Source of the DNA: an uncultured Clostridia bacterium
GTDB taxonomy: Bacteria; Bacillota; Clostridia; Christensenellales; UBA1242
Direction of reading: 5' to 3'
Assembly (NCBI GenBank): GCA_934776915.1
Contig: CAKVNA010000065.1
Span: 1 to 5,524, forward strand
DNA length: 5,524 nucleotides
Numbering within the stretch: the stretch's first letter is position 1; every line of letters starts with the position of its first letter. Made by a program: the position numbers and the translations under genes. The notes under the pieces were generated by a model. That model did not search any database. It was not told where the DNA came from and saw only the letters and a list, made by a program, of their open reading frames with translations. Shown here in pieces: positions 1 through 5,524 of the stretch.

Positions 1-124
1 ACAAAATCGAGGGTGTTTTGTGGATAAGTTTTTGTATGAAAAAATGCGAAAAGTATCATAAAAAATATTAAAGAAAATTCATGAAAATAATAAGCAAAAT
101 TTGGCGAAAATATGCGTATTTTGT
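1..124. other. AT-rich upstream flank, no supported gene
   Basis: Two plus-strand frames are open from the window edge, one ending at TAA 59-61 and one at TAA 69-71. Either could be the last codons of an upstream gene, but the tails are too short to choose or to name a product. On the minus strand a frame is open from an ATG at 58 out through the left edge, but it has no ribosome binding site. No hairpin with a T-run marks the end of an upstream transcript. The stretch holds a DnaA-box-like 9-mer at 19-27 and the first TTTGGCGA copy at 100-107. Confidence 0.5.
19..27 (-). promoter_or_regulatory. Single DnaA-box-like 9-mer
   Basis: The plus strand reads TGTGGATAA, the exact reverse complement of the consensus DnaA box TTATCCACA. 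I saw no second copy in the window. A lone 9-mer in over 5 kb can arise by chance, and it may lie in the end of an upstream coding frame, so binding is only a possibility. Clusters of such boxes mark origins; a single box could at most be a regulatory or titration site. Confidence 0.2.
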
Positions 125-131
125 TTGGCGA
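100..131 (+). repeat. TTTGGCGA direct repeat flanking a small hairpin
   Basis: TTTGGCGA occurs at 100-107 and 124-131, a period of 24 bases. Between the copies, AAAATA (107-112) and TATTTT (117-122) form a 6-bp inverted repeat with a TGCG loop. The second copy contains the -35 hexamer (TTGGCG, 125-130) of the predicted promoter. Paired direct repeats over and just upstream of a -35 are a common layout for regulator binding. No regulator is identified, and the hairpin is too weak and AT-rich to be a convincing terminator. Confidence 0.4.
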
Positions 132-153
132 TTTGTTGCATATATGATATAAT
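125..153 (+). promoter_or_regulatory. Predicted sigma-A promoter with extended -10
   Basis: The -35 is TTGGCG (125-130, 4 of 6 matches to TTGACA), the spacer is 17 nt, and the -10 is a perfect TATAAT (148-153). TG at 145-146 gives the extended TGnTATAAT form. Transcription should begin near 160. It is the best-scoring arrangement by eye upstream of the large gene and points the right way. It lies about 370 bases before the start codon, so transcripts would carry a long leader. A closer promoter cannot be excluded. Confidence 0.6.
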
Positions 154-159
154 ACAATC

Positions 160-508
160 GTTAGGAAATATCGGTATTTAGGCAATTATTATTTGACAAA
201 AATACTAACAAAATTTCAAGTATTTTAACTTAATTTGTTTTCTTGATTTTCTGCTTGGAATTTCCCAGCGTGAAGTGCTAGAAAAATATATTCAAAAATC
301 TTATTCATCTTGTAGCAAAAATCTGTTCTCAAACTTTGGTGTTTCTGTTGATTTTTTCTTTATTGTTTGATTTTTGGAAATTTACACGCAAAAAGCGAAA
401 AAGTTATAAGTTTTTGCTAATGGACTTTTGCTTTTTGCTTTGGGTTGTGTGTTTGCACTTTTTGTTTTGGAAAGAAAGAATATAAGAAATTTAATGAGTT
501 AGAATACT
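160..508 (+). other. Long AT-rich 5' leader of the surface-protein gene
   Basis: This is the roughly 350-base interval between the predicted transcription start and the ribosome binding site. It holds no credible gene and no riboswitch class I recognise. Near its start AAATA (166-170) and TATTT (175-179) can form a weak 5-bp hairpin with a TCGG loop. From about 300 it becomes strongly T-rich on the plus strand. The main structural element is the inverted repeat at 388-438. A 21-codon frame (420-485) encodes a hydrophobic Phe/Cys/Trp-containing peptide, but nothing before its ATG resembles a ribosome binding site. Confidence 0.45.
388..438 (+). promoter_or_regulatory. Leader hairpin with a competing alternative
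   Basis: GCAAAAAGC (388-396) is the exact reverse complement of GCTTTTTGC (430-438). Pairing continues through one G-U and three A-U pairs to give a 13-bp stem (388-400 with 426-438) around a 25-nt loop. The left arm can instead pair with a nearer segment: 394-401 with 411-418, 8 bp with one G-U pair and a 9-nt loop. The two structures exclude each other. No long T-run follows at once, so an intrinsic terminator is not shown. A role in mRNA stability or leader control is conjecture. Confidence 0.35.
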
Positions 509-515
509 AAGGAGG
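509..515 (+). promoter_or_regulatory. Strong ribosome binding site (AAGGAGG)
   Basis: AAGGAGG lies 8 nt upstream of the ATG at 524 and is a near-ideal match to the 3' end of 16S rRNA at ideal spacing. It fixes the start of the large gene. The low-complexity N-terminus is therefore translated and is not an artefact of an over-long frame. Confidence 0.9.
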
Positions 516-523
516 AAAGTTGA

Positions 524-1078
524 ATGGATAACTTTACGCCAAACGGAAATGGACAAAATAATATTCCTCAAGATGGGAGTGTGAGAAATGGAGTGCCTCA
601 AAATGGTGGCCCTCAAAATTTTGCTCGCCCAAATATTCCTCAAGGGTCTGTGAATTCTAATGTTCCAAACAAACAGGGGATAAATAATAATTCCGCAAGT
701 GGACATCATTCGGGTTTGAATAGGCAAAGTTCTTCCATGCAAAATAAGTTTGGGCAAAACTCTGGTGGCGTTGTGCCAAATAGACCTGCCCATGACGGAA
801 ACCTTGCAAATGGTCAAAGAGCAAATGTTCCAAATTCTAATGGACAAAACTTTCCTCATCAAAATTCTTACCAATCAAACAGACCTATGCCAAATGCAAA
901 CGGAGTTTATCCAAATGGGCAAAACCAAAAATTGCCTAATGGACAAAATGCAAATGTTGGTGAACAGACAAACAGACAAAATCTTAATGGACAAAAGCCA
1001 GTTGCTCAGGGGGTAAATTCTCATGTAGGGAATAATGGTGGAAGTTTGGGAAGTGGGAAACTTGCCAGTGGGGCTGGG
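524..1078 (+). repeat. Low-complexity NGQ/PQ-rich coding region
   Basis: Residues 1-185 carry only four acidic residues and few aromatic or aliphatic ones, so the segment is likely disordered. NGQ occurs six times. At DNA level AATGGACAAAA recurs at 548-558, 839-849, 938-948 and 986-996, with one-base variants at 809-819 (plus one further change) and 914-924. AATATTCCTCAAG is duplicated at 560-572 and 632-644, each followed by codons for a GSV-x-N-type peptide. The irregular spacing suggests growth by slippage or small duplications followed by drift. By charge bias at the anchor this part should be cytoplasmic, which is unusual for a long N/Q-rich segment. Confidence 0.75.
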
Positions 1079-4000
1079 AAGAAAGCACTCTCTAAAAAAG
1101 TTAAAGGAATTCTTGTTGGGGTTATTTCGGCAATAATTATTGCAATTTCGGCAACTGTTGGACTTTTTGTTATTCCACATGGCGAGGGGCAAAAGTGCAG
1201 AATAACTTTTGAGGATATGGGGCCTTATGGTGCAAGAGATGCCATTGAACTTAATGTTGGTGACAAATATGAAGCACCGACACTTGATAATATTTTAAGT
1301 GATGATGGGCAAGAAAATGTTTTGGTTAAGTTTAAGGGCTGGCTGAAATCTGACGGAACACCTTATGTTGCTGGGAATGTTAATGAAGATGTCGTTTTGC
1401 ATCCAGATTATGAACTGGGCGATGTGAAAGTGACATTTGTAACATTGGATAGTTATGACAACACAAATTCTTACATATATTTGGGTGAAATTTTTACAAA
1501 ATATTATGCAGAAAAAATTTCTTTCGCTTCCTATTTGGAACTTTATGAAAGTTTGAAATTGTCTGACGGGCTTAGGGGAAATACTTACACAACGGAAAAT
1601 GAACATTTGAAAGAATATGTGCTTGATAGTGGCGTGAGTGGTGAGGCAAACTACTTGGCAAAGAACTATTCTGATTTTGCGGGAAAATTCCTAAGCGTTA
1701 AAAATTTCTCAATGGCGGGTAGCGACAATCTTTATTCTATAGATGATGTGATTGATACGCCAAGCGGGAATAGAGTTGTTGTAGTTAATTTTGAAGGAAA
1801 AGATGTTGAAATAAAATACAATTCCAACTTAAAAAGTGTAGAAAAACAATATACAAGTGGTGGAATAGTTGGTGAAACTTTTGAAAATGAAGTGGCAGAT
1901 AGAGTTTATAAGTTTGGACAAGAAAATTATGTTCTTCCTTCTTATGCAGCGTTGAAGTCTGTTGATAGTTCAAAAGGTTTTGTGTTGAACAATCCTCGTT
2001 ATCACAGACTTGTAGGCTGGTCTTTCATTGCACCAAAGATTATGACTGAAAGCGGTGAAATTGACAACCCTGATTTTGGGAAAGAAGGAACTTATTATAA
2101 GTTTAATGCTTCTGAAAGATTGAAACTTACAAGAGAATTTTTGAAAGACAATAACAAACTCAATCTTTATGCTGTTTGGGATGAAGATGTAACTTCTCTT
2201 AATATTTATTCCAACCCAAATTTAGCAAGTGTTGCTAGCATTGGAATGAATGCCACTCAAGGCAAAAGTGTTGGCGATTGGCTTGGGGATATTGTGGCTA
2301 GCATTCAGAAAAGGGGAAGCGTTCTTGTTGGGTTTAACACAAGTCCAAGATATGACGGCAAAATACTAAACCTTAATACATTCCTTGAAGGTGGGTTGAC
2401 TTCTCACAACAATCCAGAAGAAAACAACCCATATTTAAGTGGAGTTGAAGTTAATCTTTATGCGGTTTATAAAAGAGTTGTTGAAAATACATATGTAAAA
2501 CTAAACGACCTTGACCTAAATGTTTCTGGTGTAAATATCACAAAAGAAAGTTTGAATATTAACTATAACTTGCAACAATCTAATGGCGAGAGTTATGTGT
2601 ATGACGCAAGTGGCGTTGAAGTGACTTTTGACGAAGCGGAAAGAATGTTTGTTGTGAAAAACTTGATTGAGGGGGCAACTTTTGATTTGCCAACTATTTC
2701 AAGAAATAACTACACATTTGAAGGTTTTAGAACAAAAAATAGGCTTTACGCAATTAGCGGTTCTTCAAATAGCGTGCAAGTAAAAGTGCTTTTAGATGAC
2801 ATTTTGACTGACGGAACTTTTGTCATAAACTCCAACTGGCGTGGCGTTGAAACGAGTTTTGTCTTTGATTTGCAAAATGGGCAAAAAGAAATTGTGAGTG
2901 CTGTTTATGGGACAAGACTTGTTTCGGATATAGACACTCAAAATGATATAACTTCTGTTGTTGTTAGAAAATTTGTTGGGCTTGAGCCAATTTTGACTTT
3001 TGAGTTCGAAAAAGAGGGATATAACTTCCTTGGAATGTCAAAAAATTTGGCTAGCGGGGAGTATATAAGTGACATTCTGGCTGACTTTGTTTTGAATGAC
3101 GACTTCATGAACACGCTTTCAAGTGTTGACGGTGTGAGAACTGTGTTTGCTTGCTGGGAAATTAAAACCGTAACTGCAACATTTGTGCTGTCTGGTGGGA
3201 CTTTTGACAATAATGGCGAAAGTGTAACGGGAAGATACTCGCTTTCCACAACTTACGGTGGAAGTGTTGAGTTGCCAAGCAGAGATTTAAGCAAATTTGT
3301 GCGTGAGGGATATAACTTTGACGGCTGGTTTGACAATTCAAATTTAAATGGCGATGCGGTGTGCGAATATAATGCAACTGAAATTGTGCTTAAAAAGAAC
3401 ATAACTTTGTTTGCAAAATGGGTGGAAATTAAGTTTGCAACAATTTTCAGTGACTATAACAAAATAAAAAGTGTAAGAATTCAAACGGATAGAAACGGAA
3501 GTTTTGTCTTTGCGGGAAATGAAATTGACGGCATGACTTTTGTGGCTTTGACTCAAACTCCAGCGGGTGGAGAAAGAATTGTAAAAGTGGGTGAAGTGGC
3601 AAATGTTTCTTCGGGTGAAGAATTTTTCTGCGTGTGGCGAAAAGTTGCTTATCAAAATGGGGCAACCACTGAAAATGGTGCAGTGGGTGAGGAAATTTCT
3701 GGCGGATATGTGACATATGGTGCTCCAATTTCCCCTATTGCAAATGAATACACATGCTCAAATTATTTCTACTTTGCGGGCTGGCAAATTGTTAATAAAA
3801 ATGGAAGTGTAGCAAGCGATTTTGTTCAACCTTCAACAGTGCTTGACGAAAGTTCAACTGGATACGCTATTTCAGACAGTTTGACAGTGAATGGGGAAGA
3901 AAAGATTGTTCTTGTTGCAAACTGGCAAAGAAAAGATGTTAGGGTTGAAATTTATAGTGATGAAAATATGAGAGTTCTTGTTAAGTCAATAAAGGTTGAT

Positions 4001-5494
4001 GTTAACAAGTTTGATGATGTTACACTTTTGAGTGATGCTGCGGGCGATTTGGCTCTTTCGACAATAGGTGGGCGAGATATTGACTTTGTAAAAGACGATT
4101 TGGAAAGTTCAACTGCTTATTACTCAACTGGAAGCGAACTTAAAATTACAATTCCAAAAGATAGTTTGAAATATGAAGTGAACAATGTTTTTGTTTACAA
4201 ACTTTGTGCAGTGACCAAAAAATATGCGACATTCTTTGAAGAAGAAAACGGAAGAAGTGTTAAAATTTCTGTTGGGACTGATTTTGAAGACGGAACGGAT
4301 AGAACGGGCTATGCAGAAAATGCTGGGCCAGCAGATAAAATTGCAAAAGAAGACGGAAATTATGTTTATGACACAGTCATTCTTGATAGTGTAAGAGGCA
4401 AATTCGTGCTGGCAAGCGGCGAAGTTAAGCCATTTGAGTTTTCAAAAGAGCATTATAACTTTGACAAGTGGCAAAAGAGTGACGGTGTGAACTATGCTGT
4501 GGGTGAAAGTGTTAGAATTTTTAGTGATATAACATTTGTGGCTCAATGGGTTAAGAAAGTTTATTCGCTTAACATAAAAGACACTGTTGGCGGAAATTAT
4601 GCAGCAAATGGCGGAGTGAAAACAGTTAAGTTTGTTTATGGACAAACTGTTGACCTAAGTGATGTTCTTTATGATTTGAACACTCGCTTTGACGATGCAA
4701 CTTCAAGATGTGTCAAAATGGCAAAAAGTGTTCTTTATAACGGAGTAAGTTTTGCTCTTTCAGACAAACTCCTTATGGAATATAGCGAATTTGGACTTGA
4801 GGGAATTTTGCTTGAAGGTGAACTTGATGACAATGTTGTCGAAATGACACTTGTTTGGGAAGAAATGACATATCAAATTGTTGTTGACCTAAATGGCGGA
4901 AGTTGGGACGAAAAAGTTGCACTTCCTGAAAACGCAACTTTGGAAAATGGGAAAATTATTTATACAGCAACATTCTCTCAAGCGGAAAATATGAAACTCT
5001 TGCATGAGGGAATTGAAAAGCAAGGATATACATTCTCATCATTCCAAAATGGAAGAAATGGTAATGTAACAAAAACTTCTGACGGATATTTCTATGTTGC
5101 GACAAGCGAATACGATGTTTTTGACGGCGATAACATTTTGGCGACATATAACGAAAGTTTTTCTGTTGTTTTTGACTTAAACGGGGCAGACGAATTGAGT
5201 GAAGTTGCAACTATTACTCAAAATGTGAACTTTGTGACTGTTGGAATGGAAAGTGACGGCGACTGGGTTCAATTTACGCTTCCAGCGGCGGGAGACAGAG
5301 GAGAAGGCTTTGAGTTTGTTGGCTGGTGGAAGAATAATAATGCAACTGACGCAATAGACAATCTATTTGCAATTCAAAACAATTTTGGCGAGGGCAACAC
5401 TCTTAAAATTACAAGAGCAGATTTGAATTCTTACAATCTCCTTGGCAAAAATGAAGTTGTGCTTTATAATAACTTCTGTGATATACCCGTGTAG
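524..5494 (+). CDS. Giant membrane-anchored InlB B-repeat-like surface protein
   Basis: The 1656-residue product has no recognisable enzymatic domain. Residues 1-185 are low complexity (about 22% Asn and 11% Gln, with Gly and Pro). Five lysines at 186-194 precede a single hydrophobic segment at about 195-217 with no signal peptidase motif after it, implying an N-in signal anchor. The rest is a string of about 13 degenerate beta-rich modules resembling the Listeria-Bacteroides (Flg_new/InlB B) repeat: cores such as GYNFDGW (929-935) and GWW (1600-1602), with closing motifs AVW (550-552), AKW (964-966) and AQW (1340-1342). Members of that family are typically extracellular, in adhesins and other surface proteins; a stalk or adhesin role here is inference. 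There is no LPXTG, SLH or other wall-binding signal. The last module lacks its expected closing aromatic residue and ends NNFCDIPV, so the C-terminus may be truncated. The start is set by AAGGAGG 8 nt upstream. Confidence 0.85.
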   Translation: MDNFTPNGNGQNNIPQDGSVRNGVPQNGGPQNFARPNIPQGSVNSNVPNKQGINNNSASGHHSGLNRQSSSMQNKFGQNSGGVVPNRPAHDGNLANGQRANVPNSNGQNFPHQNSYQSNRPMPNANGVYPNGQNQKLPNGQNANVGEQTNRQNLNGQKPVAQGVNSHVGNNGGSLGSGKLASGAGKKALSKKVKGILVGVISAIIIAISATVGLFVIPHGEGQKCRITFEDMGPYGARDAIELNVGDKYEAPTLDNILSDDGQENVLVKFKGWLKSDGTPYVAGNVNEDVVLHPDYELGDVKVTFVTLDSYDNTNSYIYLGEIFTKYYAEKISFASYLELYESLKLSDGLRGNTYTTENEHLKEYVLDSGVSGEANYLAKNYSDFAGKFLSVKNFSMAGSDNLYSIDDVIDTPSGNRVVVVNFEGKDVEIKYNSNLKSVEKQYTSGGIVGETFENEVADRVYKFGQENYVLPSYAALKSVDSSKGFVLNNPRYHRLVGWSFIAPKIMTESGEIDNPDFGKEGTYYKFNASERLKLTREFLKDNNKLNLYAVWDEDVTSLNIYSNPNLASVASIGMNATQGKSVGDWLGDIVASIQKRGSVLVGFNTSPRYDGKILNLNTFLEGGLTSHNNPEENNPYLSGVEVNLYAVYKRVVENTYVKLNDLDLNVSGVNITKESLNINYNLQQSNGESYVYDASGVEVTFDEAERMFVVKNLIEGATFDLPTISRNNYTFEGFRTKNRLYAISGSSNSVQVKVLLDDILTDGTFVINSNWRGVETSFVFDLQNGQKEIVSAVYGTRLVSDIDTQNDITSVVVRKFVGLEPILTFEFEKEGYNFLGMSKNLASGEYISDILADFVLNDDFMNTLSSVDGVRTVFACWEIKTVTATFVLSGGTFDNNGESVTGRYSLSTTYGGSVELPSRDLSKFVREGYNFDGWFDNSNLNGDAVCEYNATEIVLKKNITLFAKWVEIKFATIFSDYNKIKSVRIQTDRNGSFVFAGNEIDGMTFVALTQTPAGGERIVKVGEVANVSSGEEFFCVWRKVAYQNGATTENGAVGEEISGGYVTYGAPISPIANEYTCSNYFYFAGWQIVNKNGSVASDFVQPSTVLDESSTGYAISDSLTVNGEEKIVLVANWQRKDVRVEIYSDENMRVLVKSIKVDVNKFDDVTLLSDAAGDLALSTIGGRDIDFVKDDLESSTAYYSTGSELKITIPKDSLKYEVNNVFVYKLCAVTKKYATFFEEENGRSVKISVGTDFEDGTDRTGYAENAGPADKIAKEDGNYVYDTVILDSVRGKFVLASGEVKPFEFSKEHYNFDKWQKSDGVNYAVGESVRIFSDITFVAQWVKKVYSLNIKDTVGGNYAANGGVKTVKFVYGQTVDLSDVLYDLNTRFDDATSRCVKMAKSVLYNGVSFALSDKLLMEYSEFGLEGILLEGELDDNVVEMTLVWEEMTYQIVVDLNGGSWDEKVALPENATLENGKIIYTATFSQAENMKLLHEGIEKQGYTFSSFQNGRNGNVTKTSDGYFYVATSEYDVFDGDNILATYNESFSVVFDLNGADELSEVATITQNVNFVTVGMESDGDWVQFTLPAAGDRGEGFEFVGWWKNNNATDAIDNLFAIQNNFGEGNTLKITRADLNSYNLLGKNEVVLYNNFCDIPV
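1106..1174 (+). other. Single transmembrane signal-anchor segment
   Basis: Residues 195-217 are an uninterrupted run of Gly, Ile, Leu, Val, Ala, Ser, Thr and Phe with no charged residue, long enough to span a membrane. Lys186, 187, 191, 192 and 194 lie just before it, while the following residues (PHGEGQK) are mixed in charge. By the positive-inside rule the N-terminus stays in the cytoplasm and the large C-terminal part is outside. No AxA-type cleavage site follows, so the segment probably remains as the anchor. Confidence 0.8.
1190..5464 (+). repeat. Array of degenerate InlB B-type beta modules
   Basis: From about residue 223 the protein divides into some 13 modules. Most start with a strand of the type T-x-x-F-x-L and end in an aromatic closing strand: W552, Y649, W772, W878, W966, W1038, W1134, W1342 and W1445 are visible ends. 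Core G-aromatic turns occur at GW 272-273, GW 498-499, GF 603-604, GF 734-735, GYNFLGM 832-838, GYNFDGW 929-935, GW 1086-1087, YNFDKW 1311-1316 and GW 1600-1601. The module at 881-966 is closest to the canonical family pattern. Most modules run near or above 100 residues, longer than the usual roughly 70-80, because of inserted loops, and several (second, ninth, eleventh) are barely recognisable. Module boundaries are my reading by eye. Confidence 0.65.
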
Positions 5495-5502
5495 CACATC
5501 AC
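5453..5502. repeat. Two adjacent inverted repeats at the 3' end of the gene
   Basis: GAAGTTGT (5453-5460) can pair with ATAACTTC (5469-5476), 8 bp with one G-U pair and an 8-nt loop. Immediately after, GTGAT (5478-5482) pairs with ATCAC (5498-5502), with GTG (5489-5491) and CAC (5495-5497) pairing inside around the TAG stop codon. No T-run follows either, so neither looks like an ordinary intrinsic terminator. They sit where the closing repeat strand departs from the family pattern, so they may belong to a recombination or insertion boundary. Short stems also occur by chance. Confidence 0.3.
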
Positions 5503-5524
5503 TAAATTATTCCGATACACGATC
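5471..5524. other. C-rich tail, possible junction or convergent gene end
   Basis: The plus strand of these 54 bases has about 14 C and 7 G, whereas a typical 60-base line of the gene (4861-4920) has 7 C and 16 G. The skew therefore reverses while total GC is unchanged. The stop codon at 5492-5494 lies inside this tail. On the minus strand one frame is open from the right edge to a TAA at 5464-5466 and would encode IVYRNNLVMCYTGISQKLL. This could be the end of a convergent gene or of a mobile-element gene, but 19 residues do not allow identification. Confidence 0.35.

Noticed and set aside
107..122. Hairpin AAAATA-TGCG-TATTTT as a terminator of an upstream gene
   Set aside because: The stem is only six A-T pairs and no T-run follows the right arm.
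81..152. Small frame of 23 codons beginning MKIISKIW, as a possible small basic peptide gene
   Set aside because: There is no ribosome binding site and it runs through the predicted promoter, ending within its -10.
193..226. TTGACA at 193-198 as a second promoter
   Set aside because: The -35 is perfect, but the only -10-like sequence downstream (TATTTT at 221-226) is 22 nt away, too far for a sigma-A promoter, and nothing fits at 16-18 nt.
453..486. TTGCAC (453-458) and TATAAG (481-486) as a promoter close to the gene
   Set aside because: The spacer is 22 nt and both hexamers are imperfect. The promoter at 125-153 is much stronger.
491..874. Minus-strand open frame of 127 codons opposite the N-terminal coding region
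   Set aside because: It lies opposite a low-complexity repeat region, whose repetition keeps the reverse frame open. It has no ribosome binding site and gives a composition unlike a real protein, so it is a shadow.
750..1016. Plus-strand open frame of 88 codons in another frame of the repeat region
   Set aside because: It is an off-frame reading of the AATGGACAAAA repeats, inside a gene with a much better start signal.
524..1078. Repeat-driven phase variation of the N-terminal region
   Set aside because: There are no long homopolymers or short tandem units with enough perfect copies to slip readily. The 11-base repeats are dispersed rather than tandem.
524..5494. CRISPR array, tRNA, rRNA or insertion sequence within the gene
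   Set aside because: There are no regularly spaced identical repeats, no cloverleaf or rRNA-like stretches and no transposase frame. The window is a single continuous coding frame.

Overview
The window holds one very large plus-strand gene (524-5494, 1656 codons) with about 520 bases of AT-rich upstream sequence and only 30 bases after its stop codon. The high A+T content, the strong AAGGAGG ribosome binding site, the sigma-A type extended -10 promoter, TGG used for tryptophan with TGA absent as a sense codon, and an InlB-type (Listeria-Bacteroides, Flg_new) repeat surface protein together suggest a low-GC Gram-positive bacterium. An uncultured gut Clostridia-like lineage is my best guess. 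This is inferred from style; no phylogenetic marker is present.

Layout. 1-124: AT-rich sequence with no supportable gene. It contains one consensus DnaA-box 9-mer and the first copy of a TTTGGCGA direct repeat. 125-153: the best promoter in the window (TTGGCG, 17-nt spacer, TGnTATAAT), with the second TTTGGCGA copy lying over its -35. About 160-508: a leader of roughly 350 nt, T-rich in its second half. It contains a 13-bp inverted repeat whose left arm could instead pair with a nearer segment. 509-515: ribosome binding site. 524-5494: the gene. 5471-5524: a short tail whose base skew reverses from G-rich to C-rich.

The protein has three parts. Residues 1 to about 185 are an Asn/Gln/Gly/Pro low-complexity region with recurring NGQ and PQ motifs. 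Residues about 195-217 are a single hydrophobic segment preceded by five lysines, so an uncleaved N-in signal anchor is likely. From residue 220 to the end runs a series of degenerate beta-rich modules, most ending in an aromatic motif such as AVW, AKW or AQW and several carrying a GY-x-F-x-GW core. The likely arrangement is a disordered domain inside the cell and a long repeat stalk outside, with no visible cell-wall sorting signal.

No multi-gene system can be seen. The two points most worth following are the unusual disordered-domain, anchor and stalk arrangement, and the abrupt end of the last module. The closing strand reads ...NEVVLY and then departs from the expected aromatic ending, exactly where base skew changes and inverted repeats appear. 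That may be a junction with an inserted or rearranged segment.
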